Virus record (IMG/VR): IMGVR_UViG_3300037010_002901
Span: 1 to 64,000 of that record
DNA length: 64,000 nucleotides
Direction: 5' to 3' (one strand)
Origin: a virus
Under the pieces are notes generated by a model, which ran no database searches, was not told the origin of the DNA, and saw only the letters and a program-made list of their open reading frames with translations. Shown piece after piece: positions 1 to 8,034 of the stretch. Positions within the stretch are counted from its first letter, which is position 1; each line of letters opens with the position of its first letter. Made by a program: the position numbers and the translations under genes.

Positions 1-15
1 AGAATAGTCTCTATA

Positions 16-171
16 ATGTCGAATTCATGGAGAAAAGGGAGCCAGAAAAAACAAGAGGAATTTCGTCAGTGGCTCGAAGACATAAACGCAGAAGTAGAAG
101 AAATTGAAGCGGGCGCTTTCAAAGAGTCGGGCACAAATATTTCGGCTTGTATTGTAATCATTGATAAATAA
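16..171 (+). CDS. Hypothetical small acidic protein, possibly partial
   Basis: An open frame of 51 codons ends in TAA just before the next gene. The frame is open to the window edge, so the true start may lie further left; the ATG at 16 is the only ATG seen. The product is charged and helical in look (many Glu, Lys, Arg) with no motif I recognise. It is the first of a closely packed same-strand series of small genes, as in phage early regions. Confidence 0.5.
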   Translation: MSNSWRKGSQKKQEEFRQWLEDINAEVEEIEAGAFKESGTNISACIVIIDK

Positions 172-189
172 AACCAAAACCATTTTACT

Positions 190-495
190 ATGCCAACTTT
201 TAAAGAAAAGAATTTCAAAAATTTCGGAGAACGAATTAGCGAACTGGAAAATGATTTGATCTCTAAGGTCAGAGAAGAGTTAAAACGCATAAACCGAAAC
301 GTCTCTGTGAGTGAAGACAACCTACAACTTGGCAGCTATCCAGATAATGGATTCTATGAAAATATTGACTTTTTTACTCCTGAAGCAGATATAGTTTTTA
401 AATGCGAAAGCACAGAAGATATTTCTGGCTGGCTAACAAATGGCGGAGGTATGTCTGAATTATTGGCTCTTATTAATGATTTGTCAGACCTTTAA
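190..495 (+). CDS. Hypothetical protein, 101 aa
   Basis: The ATG follows an A/T-rich leader 18 bases after the preceding stop, typical of Bacteroidota translation starts without Shine-Dalgarno. The N-terminal half is lysine- and glutamate-rich and probably helical; the C-terminal half has a hydrophobic tail segment. No family recognised. It belongs to the left early-type gene series. Confidence 0.6.
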   Translation: MPTFKEKNFKNFGERISELENDLISKVREELKRINRNVSVSEDNLQLGSYPDNGFYENIDFFTPEADIVFKCESTEDISGWLTNGGGMSELLALINDLSDL

Positions 496-509
496 AATAC
501 ATTCAAAAA

Positions 510-878
510 ATGAAGAAAGAAATAATACTATCTAAAATAGACGATCTGAAAAATGAACGTTGGCAACAGGGCAAAACAGCCAGCCAAATCGACGCAATTG
601 ATGCTAAAATAGAGATTCTTGAGGAGCTTATAAACTTGACTCCTAAAACAACGGCATTTTACCCTACCTCCGCGCACTGGGATAATGTAGAAATTCACCC
701 CATGCAAAACATAGACAGCCCAGAGCTGTGCGAAGAAGACGAGGCGGAATTTTACAGCATATTCTTACACCTTACTTCTGGTGGCTTGGAATGTATTGCA
801 GACTTGCCAAGCAAAGAACTAGCATATAGTCTGAAAGAAACAATGTTGAGATTCCTTGCAGGAGGAAAACAGCGTTAA
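510..878 (+). CDS. Hypothetical protein, 122 aa
   Basis: Starts 14 bases after the previous stop. The first 50 residues look like a helical hairpin (charged, regularly spaced Ile/Leu); the rest is acidic. No family recognised. Its end overlaps the next frame by 23 bases. Confidence 0.6.
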   Translation: MKKEIILSKIDDLKNERWQQGKTASQIDAIDAKIEILEELINLTPKTTAFYPTSAHWDNVEIHPMQNIDSPELCEEDEAEFYSIFLHLTSGGLECIADLPSKELAYSLKETMLRFLAGGKQR

Positions 879-1467
879 AGATTTGTTTGTATGCGCTCAC
901 CGCGACGCTTCGGGGCTTTTTTCAAAAAAACCAATCAAAAAAACGTCTACAAATCCAAACCAAAAAGACGCGGCACTTGTGGCCGCTATCATTTCAGATA
1001 ACTATATGAGACCGATATACGCCCGCTCTGGATCATATCTGGAAAGTATCGAAGAAAGCAGTGCAGCGGCATACAAATTCGTCGCGCAATTCGCCCACAT
1101 AACAGACTGGGACAGCTATATAGATTCGCCTGAATGCGCATATCAAAAAGCCCTGTGTTGGGATGATGTCGTAATTTTCTGGGCAGCTGATCACTTGAAA
1201 ATGGAACGATATGAAGAGCCAGAAAATATCATTTCTTGCTTTCAGTGCGTAAGTGATCACATTTCCTCTCCGGTCATTGAGGTGTTGAGAAATGTAGCCA
1301 GCTTTGAAGATACAGACAAAAAATTAGGCGAATTTATGGTAAGTGTATCTGATCTGGAAGAAGCAATAAGTGGCATCGAAATTCATACTGATGTAAAAGA
1401 AGAATTGAAAAAACTACGCGCTTACCTTGGAGATTTTCACAGTTACCTGCATGTAACTTTTTGTTAA
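856..1467 (+). CDS. Hypothetical protein, up to 203 aa, start uncertain
   Basis: The reading frame runs to TAA at 1467. The leftmost possible start is a TTG at 856 inside the preceding gene; a GGAGGA run at 861-866 could support a nearby non-ATG start such as the TTG at 883. The first in-frame ATG is at 1006 (153 aa). The residues before that ATG read like real protein, so a non-ATG start is plausible. No known domain seen. Confidence 0.55.
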   Translation: MQEENSVKDLFVCAHRDASGLFSKKPIKKTSTNPNQKDAALVAAIISDNYMRPIYARSGSYLESIEESSAAAYKFVAQFAHITDWDSYIDSPECAYQKALCWDDVVIFWAADHLKMERYEEPENIISCFQCVSDHISSPVIEVLRNVASFEDTDKKLGEFMVSVSDLEEAISGIEIHTDVKEELKKLRAYLGDFHSYLHVTFC

Positions 1468-1482
1468 TCAAAAAATATACCA

Positions 1483-1686
1483 ATGGCTAAAAAATTAAAG
1501 TCATACACTGTAATAGTGAGCTTTCAAATGTTCGGTCTCGATGTGAAAGCAGAAAACCAAGAAGATGCGCTGAATAAAGCCCTTTGGCGTATCCAGAAAA
1601 AAATGAAGCGGCCAAACAAACAAGGCTGGCCAATGGGACCCAAAGCCATCATAGACCGAAAAAATACATCAATTATAAAAAACTAA
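1483..1686 (+). CDS. Hypothetical small basic protein, 67 aa
   Basis: ATG start 15 bases after the previous stop with an A-rich leader. The product is basic, with a hydrophobic beta-like N-terminus (TVIVSF) followed by a helical Lys-rich part. No family recognised. Confidence 0.6.
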   Translation: MAKKLKSYTVIVSFQMFGLDVKAENQEDALNKALWRIQKKMKRPNKQGWPMGPKAIIDRKNTSIIKN

Positions 1687-1690
1687 AATC

Positions 1691-1867
1691 ATGAACACAC
1701 ATTCATTTGACTTCAAGCAGTACCCGTCTCTTCAAGAAATAAAGAAAGAGATAAATATTTCAAAAGGATACCAGCATAACTTGAAAATACATTCTGTATC
1801 TGCCATCTATGATCCAATACAACAGATTTGGAAAATAATTGCACTCTATGACACAAAAATTTCCTAA
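1691..1867 (+). CDS. Hypothetical small protein, 58 aa
   Basis: A complete ATG-to-TAA frame that begins 4 bases after the previous stop and ends 17 bases before the next start, so it fits the operon rhythm. The product has a mixed helical N-terminus and a hydrophobic C-terminal stretch (WKIIALYDTKIS). No family recognised. Confidence 0.5.
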   Translation: MNTHSFDFKQYPSLQEIKKEINISKGYQHNLKIHSVSAIYDPIQQIWKIIALYDTKIS

Positions 1868-1884
1868 CCTAAAATTCTAAAAAC

Positions 1885-2118
1885 ATGGAATTATTAGACG
1901 AAAAAGTCAAAAAAAACATTGATATTTTGGAAACAAATGCCAACTGGGAAGAATTAGATTATCCCCTATTGGAATTTTCTAAATCTGTTTTACGCAAACA
2001 GGCAAAAATAGATATAGTATTCACTCAAAAAATTATTTGCCATTTACAAAACAATAGAATTCCAGACGCCATATCAATGCTAAAAGACTGGGAATTTGAA
2101 CTACAAGCCATAATATGA
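1885..2118 (+). CDS. Hypothetical protein, 77 aa
   Basis: Acidic, apparently all-helical small protein. Its stop overlaps the start of the next gene (ATGA), which suggests translational coupling. No family recognised. Confidence 0.55.
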   Translation: MELLDEKVKKNIDILETNANWEELDYPLLEFSKSVLRKQAKIDIVFTQKIICHLQNNRIPDAISMLKDWEFELQAII

Positions 2119-2297
2119 AAAAGCTGACCACACATCAAAAATCCGAAGCTATTCACTGCCTCATACAACATGTAGACAGAATTATCAAAGAGAAGACATG
2201 TGTGCAGCCAGTTCATAAAAGCTCAAAACTTTTAATACTAAACGAAATTTTATCATCAATTAAAACCAACATCACCGGAAATGAAAAATCTATTTGA
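2115..2297 (+). CDS. Hypothetical protein, 60 aa
   Basis: Begins in an ATGA overlap with the previous gene and ends inside the first codons of the ArsR-like gene at 2281, so the three are tightly coupled. Helical and lysine-rich; no motif seen. Confidence 0.5.
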   Translation: MKKLTTHQKSEAIHCLIQHVDRIIKEKTCVQPVHKSSKLLILNEILSSIKTNITGNEKSI

Positions 2298-2589
2298 CCT
2301 ACGCGCCCTATCAGTGGCAGAAAAAACAATAAGAGCTATTAAGCACCCCGACAGACAGAAAATAATGGAATGGCTTGAAAAGAACCCAAACTCAAGCGTC
2401 ACGGGCATATATACGGCTCTCAAGATGGGGCAATCTGAGTGCTCTAATCACTTGTCCATCCTGAGAACATGCAAGGTTGTACAGAACCAAAGAGATCAAA
2501 AAGAGGTCAGGTATAGTACCAACGCTACTCTGGTAGAAAAGCTCAATAAAATTATTGTATCACTTACAAAAATGATCGAGGAGGCATAA
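2281..2589 (+). CDS. ArsR-type winged-helix regulator
   Basis: The 102-residue protein has the size and layout of an ArsR/SmtB winged-helix repressor: an N-terminal helix ending in a hydrophobic region with HPDRQKIMEWL, a helix-turn-helix around residues 40-65 (QSECSNHLSILRTCKVV) and a beta-wing with basic residues (NQRDQKEVRYS). No metal-binding Cys pair is evident, so it is probably a DNA-binding protein with another or no effector. A role in controlling phage early genes is inference from position. Confidence 0.75.
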   Translation: MKNLFDLRALSVAEKTIRAIKHPDRQKIMEWLEKNPNSSVTGIYTALKMGQSECSNHLSILRTCKVVQNQRDQKEVRYSTNATLVEKLNKIIVSLTKMIEEA

Positions 2590-2590
2590 A

Positions 2591-2905
2591 ATGGAAAAGA
2601 ACGTTACAATTATAGTAGCAGGGAAAAATGCTACTGGAAAAACATCAATTGCAAAGATTATCGAAGCGGCATTAAAACCTCATGTGCTTTCAATCGAAGT
2701 CAATATCGAGACAGAAGAAATCGTACCGATTAGACTTGATATTGCAAAAGCAAGAGTTAAAAGCACCCATGTAGTTATTACTGAAGCTTGTCTTGCTAGT
2801 CGTCCAAAAAAACAAGTAAAACAGTCGGAAGATCCAGATGCAGAAAGTGACAGTATAGATCACAACCAACACAAATCTGCTAACGTATTCTCAGAAGACG
2901 AATAG
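2591..2905 (+). CDS. Small P-loop NTPase-like protein
   Basis: A Walker A motif is visible at residues 11-18 (GKNATGKT), preceded by a hydrophobic strand (VTIIVA). A second strand with VVITEA near residue 60 could act as a Walker B or sensor strand. At 104 aa it is short for an ATPase; the C-terminal 30 residues are acidic and low complexity. It starts one base after the ArsR-like gene. Substrate is unknown. Confidence 0.6.
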   Translation: MEKNVTIIVAGKNATGKTSIAKIIEAALKPHVLSIEVNIETEEIVPIRLDIAKARVKSTHVVITEACLASRPKKQVKQSEDPDAESDSIDHNQHKSANVFSEDE

Positions 2906-2906
2906 T

Positions 2907-3071
2907 ATGATATACCTAACCACAGACTCGTTATCTGCCTTTTACCAAAAATGGTATGAGTTAGAGCAGCAAGGAATAAAACCCCGTTGGTTTTTCTTGC
3001 AGGGTATTTACTTTATCTGCGATACAATCCTACTGGAACGAATGAAAAAAAATATTCAAAATTTAAATTAA
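2907..3071 (+). CDS. Hypothetical small protein, 54 aa
   Basis: Complete ATG-to-TAA frame filling the gap between the P-loop gene and the methyltransferase (1 and 4 bases from its neighbours). It is rich in aromatic residues (Trp, Tyr, Phe) with an amphipathic C-terminus. No family recognised. Confidence 0.5.
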   Translation: MIYLTTDSLSAFYQKWYELEQQGIKPRWFFLQGIYFICDTILLERMKKNIQNLN

Positions 3072-3075
3072 CATA

Positions 3076-4617
3076 ATGAGACAAGTAAATAACGTTCTTT
3101 CTGTTTTTGACGGAATAAGTTGTGGGCAAATTGCACTTAATCAAGCGGGAATAAAGTATGAAAAATACTTTGCCAGCGAAATAGATAAACATGCCATTAA
3201 AGTCACTCAAAAAAACTTTCCTAATACTATTCAGTTGGGATCCGTAGTTGATGTTGATGTCAGCAAACTACCGCCTATTGATTGGTATATGGGTGGATCG
3301 CCTTGCCAAAGTTTCAGCTTTGCCGGTAAAAGAAAAGGAATGTCAACTACGGATGCAATTGAAATCCTTACCCTTGACCATTATCTTGATCTCAAGTCTC
3401 AAAATTATGAATTTGAAGGTCAGTCCTATTTATTTTGGGAATACATGCGCATCTTGACCGACATACGCATATACAATCCCAATGTGATATTTTTCTTAGA
3501 GAACGTTGAAATGGGCGATAAGTGGGAGAAAGTTTTAAGCAGAGCAATAGGAGTAAATGGAATTCACATAAATTCAGCTTTGGTTTCAGCTCAGTCAAGA
3601 CCAAGAATATACTGGACGAATTTAGGACTTGAGCCAAAGGGACTATTCGGAGATATGGCATCAATTATTACTCAGCCAAAAGATAGAGGCATTTATCTCA
3701 AAGATATTCTTCAAACCAATGTAGACGAGAAGTTTTATCTGTCCGATAAAGCGTTGAATTATCTCAAAAGAACAGAGATGAACAGTCGTTTTCTTAAACA
3801 TGAAGAAAACGACAAAGGAATGTGTCTTTGCGCAAATTATCATAAAGGAGTTACATATAATGCAATAGAAGTAACATGCGCTGCATCCCGTGGCAGAAAT
3901 CCGGAAAATCCCAAGAGCCGTGAAGCAGGATTAAATACCGAACAATACCTCGAAGCACGGGCAGATGGTAAGACAAATTGTCTTACCAGTGTAGCGAAAG
4001 ATAATTATGTAGTAGAAAAGGGAATCAATGAGATCATTCAGATAAATGTAAGTACAGAAAGCGGAGGCAAGCAACCATATCAGCCCAATCGTGTCTATGA
4101 CACGATTGGGAAAGCACCCTGCCTTAGTACGGATCATAGGAGCCCCGCTATACAAGAAAAGGGTATGATTGAACTGGGAAACATCTATGATAATGGTCAT
4201 AATTCCGTTGCAGGAAGAGTTTATTCCATCAGGGGTAAAAGTTCTTGCCTATCTGCATTAGGAGGAGGAGGAGGAGCGAAAACAGGTCTTTATTTAGTTG
4301 ATACTCCAATAATACATCAGCGTAAAAGAGGTTTTAATAAAGGTGGACAATTCACTGACAAATCCCCATTATTGACAACAAGTAGCTGGGAACACAATAA
4401 TCACGTTGAATATAAACAGCGGATTCGAAGATTGACTGAGATAGAGGCAGAAAGGGTACAAACAATCCCCGACAACTATACAGAAGGTATTTCTTCTACT
4501 CAACGTTACAAATCTTTGGGCAATGGATGGAACGTTGATACTATTGTTTATTTATTCAGCTATTTTAATGGTAATTCTTCCCCTGATTTCAGCACATCAC
4601 CGCGCAAAGCCTGGTAG
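3076..4617 (+). CDS. DNA (cytosine-5) methyltransferase
   Basis: All key C5-methyltransferase motifs are visible: motif I (FDGISCGQIA, residues 11-20) for S-adenosylmethionine, the catalytic Pro-Cys-Gln (76-78), Glu-Asn-Val (143-145), QSRPRIYW (174-181) and a C-terminal RRLTEIEAERVQTIP segment (motif IX/X region). At 513 aa it is longer than minimal enzymes; the extra length is a mid-protein Gly/Ser/Arg-rich region where a target-recognition domain would sit. No partner restriction enzyme is adjacent, so it is likely an orphan phage enzyme that protects phage DNA from host restriction. Its specificity cannot be read from the sequence. Confidence 0.92.
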   Translation: MRQVNNVLSVFDGISCGQIALNQAGIKYEKYFASEIDKHAIKVTQKNFPNTIQLGSVVDVDVSKLPPIDWYMGGSPCQSFSFAGKRKGMSTTDAIEILTLDHYLDLKSQNYEFEGQSYLFWEYMRILTDIRIYNPNVIFFLENVEMGDKWEKVLSRAIGVNGIHINSALVSAQSRPRIYWTNLGLEPKGLFGDMASIITQPKDRGIYLKDILQTNVDEKFYLSDKALNYLKRTEMNSRFLKHEENDKGMCLCANYHKGVTYNAIEVTCAASRGRNPENPKSREAGLNTEQYLEARADGKTNCLTSVAKDNYVVEKGINEIIQINVSTESGGKQPYQPNRVYDTIGKAPCLSTDHRSPAIQEKGMIELGNIYDNGHNSVAGRVYSIRGKSSCLSALGGGGGAKTGLYLVDTPIIHQRKRGFNKGGQFTDKSPLLTTSSWEHNNHVEYKQRIRRLTEIEAERVQTIPDNYTEGISSTQRYKSLGNGWNVDTIVYLFSYFNGNSSPDFSTSPRKAW

Positions 4618-4672
4618 AATGTTATGGAGAATATTTGTTTACTCAATTTCAAAAACATCAAAATTTAGCAAC

Positions 4673-4828
4673 ATGAAAAAACATACCGACCCGCTGACTG
4701 ATCTATTTCTTGACATGCTATGGGACTTCTCCGGCATTGACGTAAATTACTGGATAGGACAAATCATAATCTATCTGACTATTGCCATTGGAGGAATTTA
4801 CTTTTTATCACAGTTATCGCTACAATGA
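4673..4828 (+). CDS. Small membrane protein, 51 aa
   Basis: In-frame ATG at 4673 is preferred over upstream ones that lie inside the methyltransferase gene. A single strongly hydrophobic segment (IGQIIIYLTIAIGGIYFL) makes a likely transmembrane helix after a soluble acidic N-terminus. Last gene of the left + strand series, directly before a terminator. Function unknown. Confidence 0.5.
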   Translation: MKKHTDPLTDLFLDMLWDFSGIDVNYWIGQIIIYLTIAIGGIYFLSQLSLQ

Positions 4829-4837
4829 AATCCAGAA

Positions 4838-4860
4838 GCTCCCGAGAGGGGGCTTTTTTT
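4838..4860 (+). terminator. Intrinsic terminator closing the left operon
   Basis: A 6-bp stem (GCTCCC / GGGGGC) capped by a GAGA tetraloop is followed by seven T. It sits 10 bases after the last + strand stop, where the convergent - strand gene also ends. Confidence 0.85.
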
Positions 4861-5359
4861 ATGCCATAGACTCAGCAATGTGCTGCTCAATCAGTGCTTT
4901 GAAAGAGTCAAAGTCATAAATCACTTCGTACCGATACTGCTGCGCTTGTACTGCTGCCTGAAATATAATCTGCTCGTCACTTTGCTTATTTTTCCCAACC
5001 TTCATTTCGATAAAGAGCCCATGATAATGCTTCGTAGCTCTGGCGAAAACCAGATCTGCGACACCCGAAACAACTCCCTCAGACTGCAAAGTTTTCGCTT
5101 CTCGACCGTCCCGGCGCCCTCCGTTCGGTACCGCAAAAAGTAATTTGGAAAACTGAGGATATGCGAGCGAAAACCATTTTACACAACCTTGCTGAAGCTG
5201 AGATTCATTGTGAGAAATTTTCTTACCCTGCCGAGCTTTTACAGCCTTACTGACGTCATTACCAGCTGCATCCTGAATGATTGCCTTGGACGGAGTCGAA
5301 GACGTTTTAAACCCTTTTCTATTTAGGTTGTTTATATGTTCTTGAGTCCAAGTACTCAT
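4859..5359 (-). CDS. VRR-NUC domain nuclease
   Basis: The C-terminal 110 residues show the PD-(D/E)XK pattern of phage VRR-NUC nucleases: Glu52, GVAD with Asp102, Glu118-Met-Lys120, and Gln130 in SDEQ. The PNGGRRDGREA segment (78-88) is also characteristic of the family. The N-terminal 45 residues are basic and probably disordered. These small enzymes are thought to cut branched DNA or act in packaging or recombination. It is the last gene of the leftward operon. Confidence 0.85.
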   Translation of the reverse strand: MSTWTQEHINNLNRKGFKTSSTPSKAIIQDAAGNDVSKAVKARQGKKISHNESQLQQGCVKWFSLAYPQFSKLLFAVPNGGRRDGREAKTLQSEGVVSGVADLVFARATKHYHGLFIEMKVGKNKQSDEQIIFQAAVQAQQYRYEVIYDFDSFKALIEQHIAESMA

Positions 5360-5375
5360 TTCGAAAATATCTTTT

Positions 5376-5594
5376 TCATTTATCCCATTTTAAACGAACA
5401 TTGCGAATACACTTTGCTTCCTTGCGTTTTACAAACGTGCTGCACCGATTAATTATTTCTACTTTTTTTCTATTGAATTCCCCTTCACAGAAAGCGCTTT
5501 TTGCTGGGCGCTTCAACTTTTTCGTATGACGCAGTAGAACTTCGGCTATTGCCAGCTCCCGCACTGATTGTACATACATCTCCCTTTGTGTCAT
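5376..5594 (-). CDS. Hypothetical small basic protein, 72 aa
   Basis: Very basic helical product with two cysteines that do not form an obvious zinc site. Its start overlaps the end of the next upstream gene (ATGA), so the two are coupled. No family recognised. Confidence 0.55.
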   Translation of the reverse strand: MTQREMYVQSVRELAIAEVLLRHTKKLKRPAKSAFCEGEFNRKKVEIINRCSTFVKRKEAKCIRNVRLKWDK

Positions 5595-5773
5595 TGCTTC
5601 GCTTTGTCAAATTCAATTTTGAAATGAACTGGACAAAGCTGTTTACCGTTCAGCCTGATCACTGGCCCGCGCCGGCTACAATCGCTACATTTTGGTTTTG
5701 CTTCCAGCTCTTTACCACCGCGCACATCTTCACGTGTCATATTATCTGAATATCCTATTTCTCCACCCACCAT
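5591..5773 (-). CDS. Small putative zinc-binding protein, 60 aa
   Basis: A C-x2-C ... C-x2-H arrangement (CSDCSRRGPVIRLNGKQLCPVHF) near the C-terminus looks like a treble-clef or zinc-knuckle fold. The ATG at 5773 is preferred to TTG codons just upstream; an internal ATG at 5740 is possible. Coupled with the downstream gene by a 4-base overlap. Confidence 0.55.
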   Translation of the reverse strand: MVGGEIGYSDNMTREDVRGGKELEAKPKCSDCSRRGPVIRLNGKQLCPVHFKIEFDKAKQ

Positions 5774-5782
5774 CAACAAAAT

Positions 5783-6118
5783 TTATGAATTTGTTGGTTC
5801 GAAAATGTGAAAAACAAGCCCAGTATTAGACTTAACAGTAGAAATATATTTTTCTACTGTCGTTGGGAATAGAACAACCTGTGGCATATATAAAAAACGG
5901 CAACTATTTTTTATTTGATGAAAATACGTATCCATTGATTTACCTATCCATTTACAGATGCACGCAAAACTTTCCACGTCAGGTTTTGTCCACCTCTCCA
6001 GACGGCTCAATGTCGCAGCACTTAACCCCGCCTTGGTTATCGCTGCTCGCAGCGATAACCCCTGTGCCTTTCTAAAAGTCACTAAATCCGCAGAGAATTT
6101 ATCTGTATCAAATGTCAT
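5783..6118 (-). CDS. XRE-type helix-turn-helix regulator
   Basis: Residues about 10-60 form a helix-turn-helix (LSLRAAITKAGLSAATLSRLE) as in Cro/CI-like repressors. The C-terminal half is hydrophobic and may mediate dimerisation. A TAnnTTTG promoter element lies just upstream. A 26-bp near-continuous palindrome sits inside the HTH-coding region, a possible self-binding site. Likely controls transcription of part of the phage; its target is unknown. Confidence 0.75.
   Translation of the reverse strand: MTFDTDKFSADLVTFRKAQGLSLRAAITKAGLSAATLSRLERWTKPDVESFACICKWIGKSMDTYFHQIKNSCRFLYMPQVVLFPTTVEKYISTVKSNTGLVFHIFEPTNS
6035..6060. repeat. Perfect 12-bp inverted repeat with 2-bp spacer
   Basis: GGTTATCGCTGC at 6035-6046 is followed by TC and its exact reverse complement at 6049-6060. 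It lies in the coding region of the XRE-type regulator. It could be an operator, a recombination site, or a hairpin in the mRNA. Confidence 0.8.
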
Positions 6119-6138
6119 ATCTTGTTTCGCTTGTGATA

Positions 6139-6146
6139 CAAATCTA
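6139..6146 (-). promoter_or_regulatory. Promoter -7 element for the XRE gene
   Basis: TAGATTTG on the - strand matches the Bacteroidota -7 consensus TAnnTTTG and lies 20 bases before the ATG. No convincing TTTG element is found 19-20 bases further upstream, so the call is tentative. Confidence 0.45.
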
Positions 6147-6171
6147 TGGATATTTCTGAAATAAAACCCCC

Positions 6172-6188
6172 CCCCGGAAAATCCGAGG
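6172..6188 (-). terminator. Intrinsic terminator after the 125-aa gene
   Basis: Read on the - strand, CCTCGGA / TCCGGGG pairs over 7 bp with a 3-base loop, followed by a G run and TTTTATTT. It lies about 30 bases after the stop at 6219 and before the XRE gene. Confidence 0.65.
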
Positions 6189-6218
6189 GCTCTAGTGTAC
6201 TATCATTCGACAGGCTTT

Positions 6219-6596
6219 TTAGGCATTGGCTGCCTGCGCTTTCTTTTTTGCTTCATGACCAGAAATCAGGCCTTTGATCAATGCAAGAAGAGGACCTGAG
6301 CCGCCTTCTATTGCATCCCACGCCCCTTTTATAATACCCACCCATTTTTCAAATACGGTTTGAGTATTTACATCTGGAATAAGAGTACCTCCAGTGGCGA
6401 GCGCATCGAGCAGAGTGTCGCCGACGTCTTTCAGCGCCGGTGCCGGAGCAGCTTCAACCGTTTTTGCTTGCAGTACTATTTCGTCAAGCACATCAAGCGC
6501 AGATTGAACGCCGAGAAACTTCAGGAGTGTGATCAGGAAAAGAGCAATTTTGCCCGCGAGAGATTTTTCTTTGTCTGTAAGTGTAACTTGTGACAT
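6219..6596 (-). CDS. Hypothetical protein with hydrophobic N-terminal segment, 125 aa
   Basis: A hydrophobic stretch (IALFLITLLKFLGV, residues 17-30) could be a membrane or amphipathic helix; the middle is Ala/Pro-rich and the C-terminus Gly/Leu-rich then Lys/Ala. It lies with the presumed lysis-related genes, so a small lysis-accessory role is possible but not shown. Confidence 0.55.
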   Translation of the reverse strand: MSQVTLTDKEKSLAGKIALFLITLLKFLGVQSALDVLDEIVLQAKTVEAAPAPALKDVGDTLLDALATGGTLIPDVNTQTVFEKWVGIIKGAWDAIEGGSGPLLALIKGLISGHEAKKKAQAANA

Positions 6597-6643
6597 AAAG
6601 TTGATTTTGTTTTTGTTTATAATAATTGGACCGTAAAGATATA

Positions 6644-6922
6644 TTATTTCCCGAAAAGCTGAAAATCTATCAAGGAAATGATATCTCCGCGTTGCGTATC
6701 GCTCAAATCCATAAAATCAAGATCAACCTGCTTTGCTACTTGGTCAGCGCCGAATTTCATCTTTCTGCAATGACGAACGCATCTTCTCATTTTTTTATTG
6801 ATTACCCGCTGTTTGACTAAAGGAATTTGTGTTTGAATCCAAGCATTGATAGCTGGGCTCAGTTTTTCCCCGAGCAATGCAAGATCATCAAGCCATTTAA
6901 AAATTAAAGTAGGATCGTACAT
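6644..6922 (-). CDS. Hypothetical protein, 92 aa
   Basis: Basic middle (KQRVINKKMRRCVRHCRKMKFG) with hydrophobic flanks. It starts in a 1-base overlap with the end of the peptidoglycan-binding gene, so it is co-translated with it. No family recognised; possibly part of a lysis cassette. Confidence 0.55.
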   Translation of the reverse strand: MYDPTLIFKWLDDLALLGEKLSPAINAWIQTQIPLVKQRVINKKMRRCVRHCRKMKFGADQVAKQVDLDFMDLSDTQRGDIISLIDFQLFGK

Positions 6923-7578
6923 TATTTGAAATCGTTGAAGTGAAGAAGTGTATAAGTTATATCTCCCGTTTTTGCCATCAGTTCTATGTATGGCCGAATT
7001 TGATCATGAACATCAGCCTGTGTTACTTGGCACCCAGCCGATAAGTTTTGTACGAACTTCATAAAAAAACCAGCCCAAGAATGGAAATTGATTCCGAACA
7101 TACCGGTATTCATTCCTACGCGATCCAATATGTAATCACGATCAGAATCTCTATATACGGTCATAGGAGCTACTTGAGCCAAGAACGGCATCTTAGACCA
7201 TCCAGTGTTTGATAGACGCCATACATGGGGATATTGTCCTTCCACGAGACAAGCGCATCCCTTTACACTATCGATATACTGTTCGTTGAGGAAATATTGC
7301 GCACCAGGCTTTGTACTCATAGAAAACATCGATAGAGAACATCCATGTATGATTATACCCCAATCCGTAAATTGGTTTGTGTAGGCATCATCCATTCTTA
7401 TGCCGATTAGTTCATAGTCTCCCGAAGAGACGTACCCTTTATCATTGAACACCTTTGTAATCTTTGCTAACATATCCGAGATAGCCAATTGCGTCAATGG
7501 TCCTATCACGCCGTCAATTGCCCCAGTGTAGAATCCAAACTCTGAAAGGCCTTTCTGTGTAAGTTGATTAAGTTGCAT
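6922..7578 (-). CDS. Putative cell-wall enzyme: peptidoglycan-binding plus L,D-transpeptidase-like domain
   Basis: Residues 1-40 resemble a PG_binding_1 repeat (GFYTGAIDGVIGPLTQLAI). The rest has the pairing GINFHSW (His166) and SAGCQV (Cys183), which recalls the His ... Ser-x-Gly-Cys active site of YkuD-type L,D-transpeptidases and related phage proteins. It is the best endolysin candidate in the window: it could cut or bind host peptidoglycan during lysis. The start at 7578 is the first ATG; a TTG lies two codons upstream. The spacing between His and Cys is not checked against a profile. Confidence 0.65.
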   Translation of the reverse strand: MQLNQLTQKGLSEFGFYTGAIDGVIGPLTQLAISDMLAKITKVFNDKGYVSSGDYELIGIRMDDAYTNQFTDWGIIIHGCSLSMFSMSTKPGAQYFLNEQYIDSVKGCACLVEGQYPHVWRLSNTGWSKMPFLAQVAPMTVYRDSDRDYILDRVGMNTGMFGINFHSWAGFFMKFVQNLSAGCQVTQADVHDQIRPYIELMAKTGDITYTLLHFNDFK

Positions 7579-7590
7579 ATGCAAAAATAG

Positions 7591-7617
7591 AAAAAGCCCT
7601 CAATTTGAGAGCCTTTT
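7591..7617 (-). terminator. Intrinsic terminator
   Basis: On the - strand GCTCTC / GAGGGC pairs around an AAATT loop and is followed by TTTTTC. It lies between the stop at 7639 and the start at 7578. Confidence 0.7.
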
Positions 7618-7638
7618 CTAGCATTTAAAGTCAAAACC

Positions 7639-8034
7639 CTAGTCTCTGACTTGCTCCCACACTTTACTGAAATGCTTTTTTCTTTTTTGGATGCCAACCA
7701 AATATATTCCTTCTGCCAAAGTAGTAGGTTTATGATCAGCAATTGGCATTACTTGATTTTTATCCCAATACTCGGGAGTCAGGTTTGCATAACCTGTATG
7801 GTTTAGGGTTGCTCCATCTGTGCCTACCTTTATTATAAAGGTGTCGGTTTGCTCTTTGTGCTTAAAAAGCTGGTAGTCTCCGCATAAAGCATGAGCGTGT
7901 CCTGATTTTTCAGACTTAGCAAAGAAAGTCTTAGCTGACTTCTCCCAACACTCAGGAATGCCAGTTATTTGAAACATTTGAACATCGCCTTGATGCGCAT
8001 TTACTCCCGTGTAGTTAATTTCGTTTTTTTTCAT
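7639..8034 (-). CDS. Conserved hypothetical protein, DUF6745 partner type
   Basis: 131 aa with a His/Cys motif (GHAHALCGDYQLF) and a basic C-terminus (GIQKRKKHFSKVWEQVRD). I recall similar small proteins next to DUF6745 proteins in many bacteria; here it is encoded directly downstream of one. Function of the pair is unknown. The start overlaps the stop of a small interrupted frame upstream (ATGA). Confidence 0.65.
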   Translation of the reverse strand: MKKNEINYTGVNAHQGDVQMFQITGIPECWEKSAKTFFAKSEKSGHAHALCGDYQLFKHKEQTDTFIIKVGTDGATLNHTGYANLTPEYWDKNQVMPIADHKPTTLAEGIYLVGIQKRKKHFSKVWEQVRD

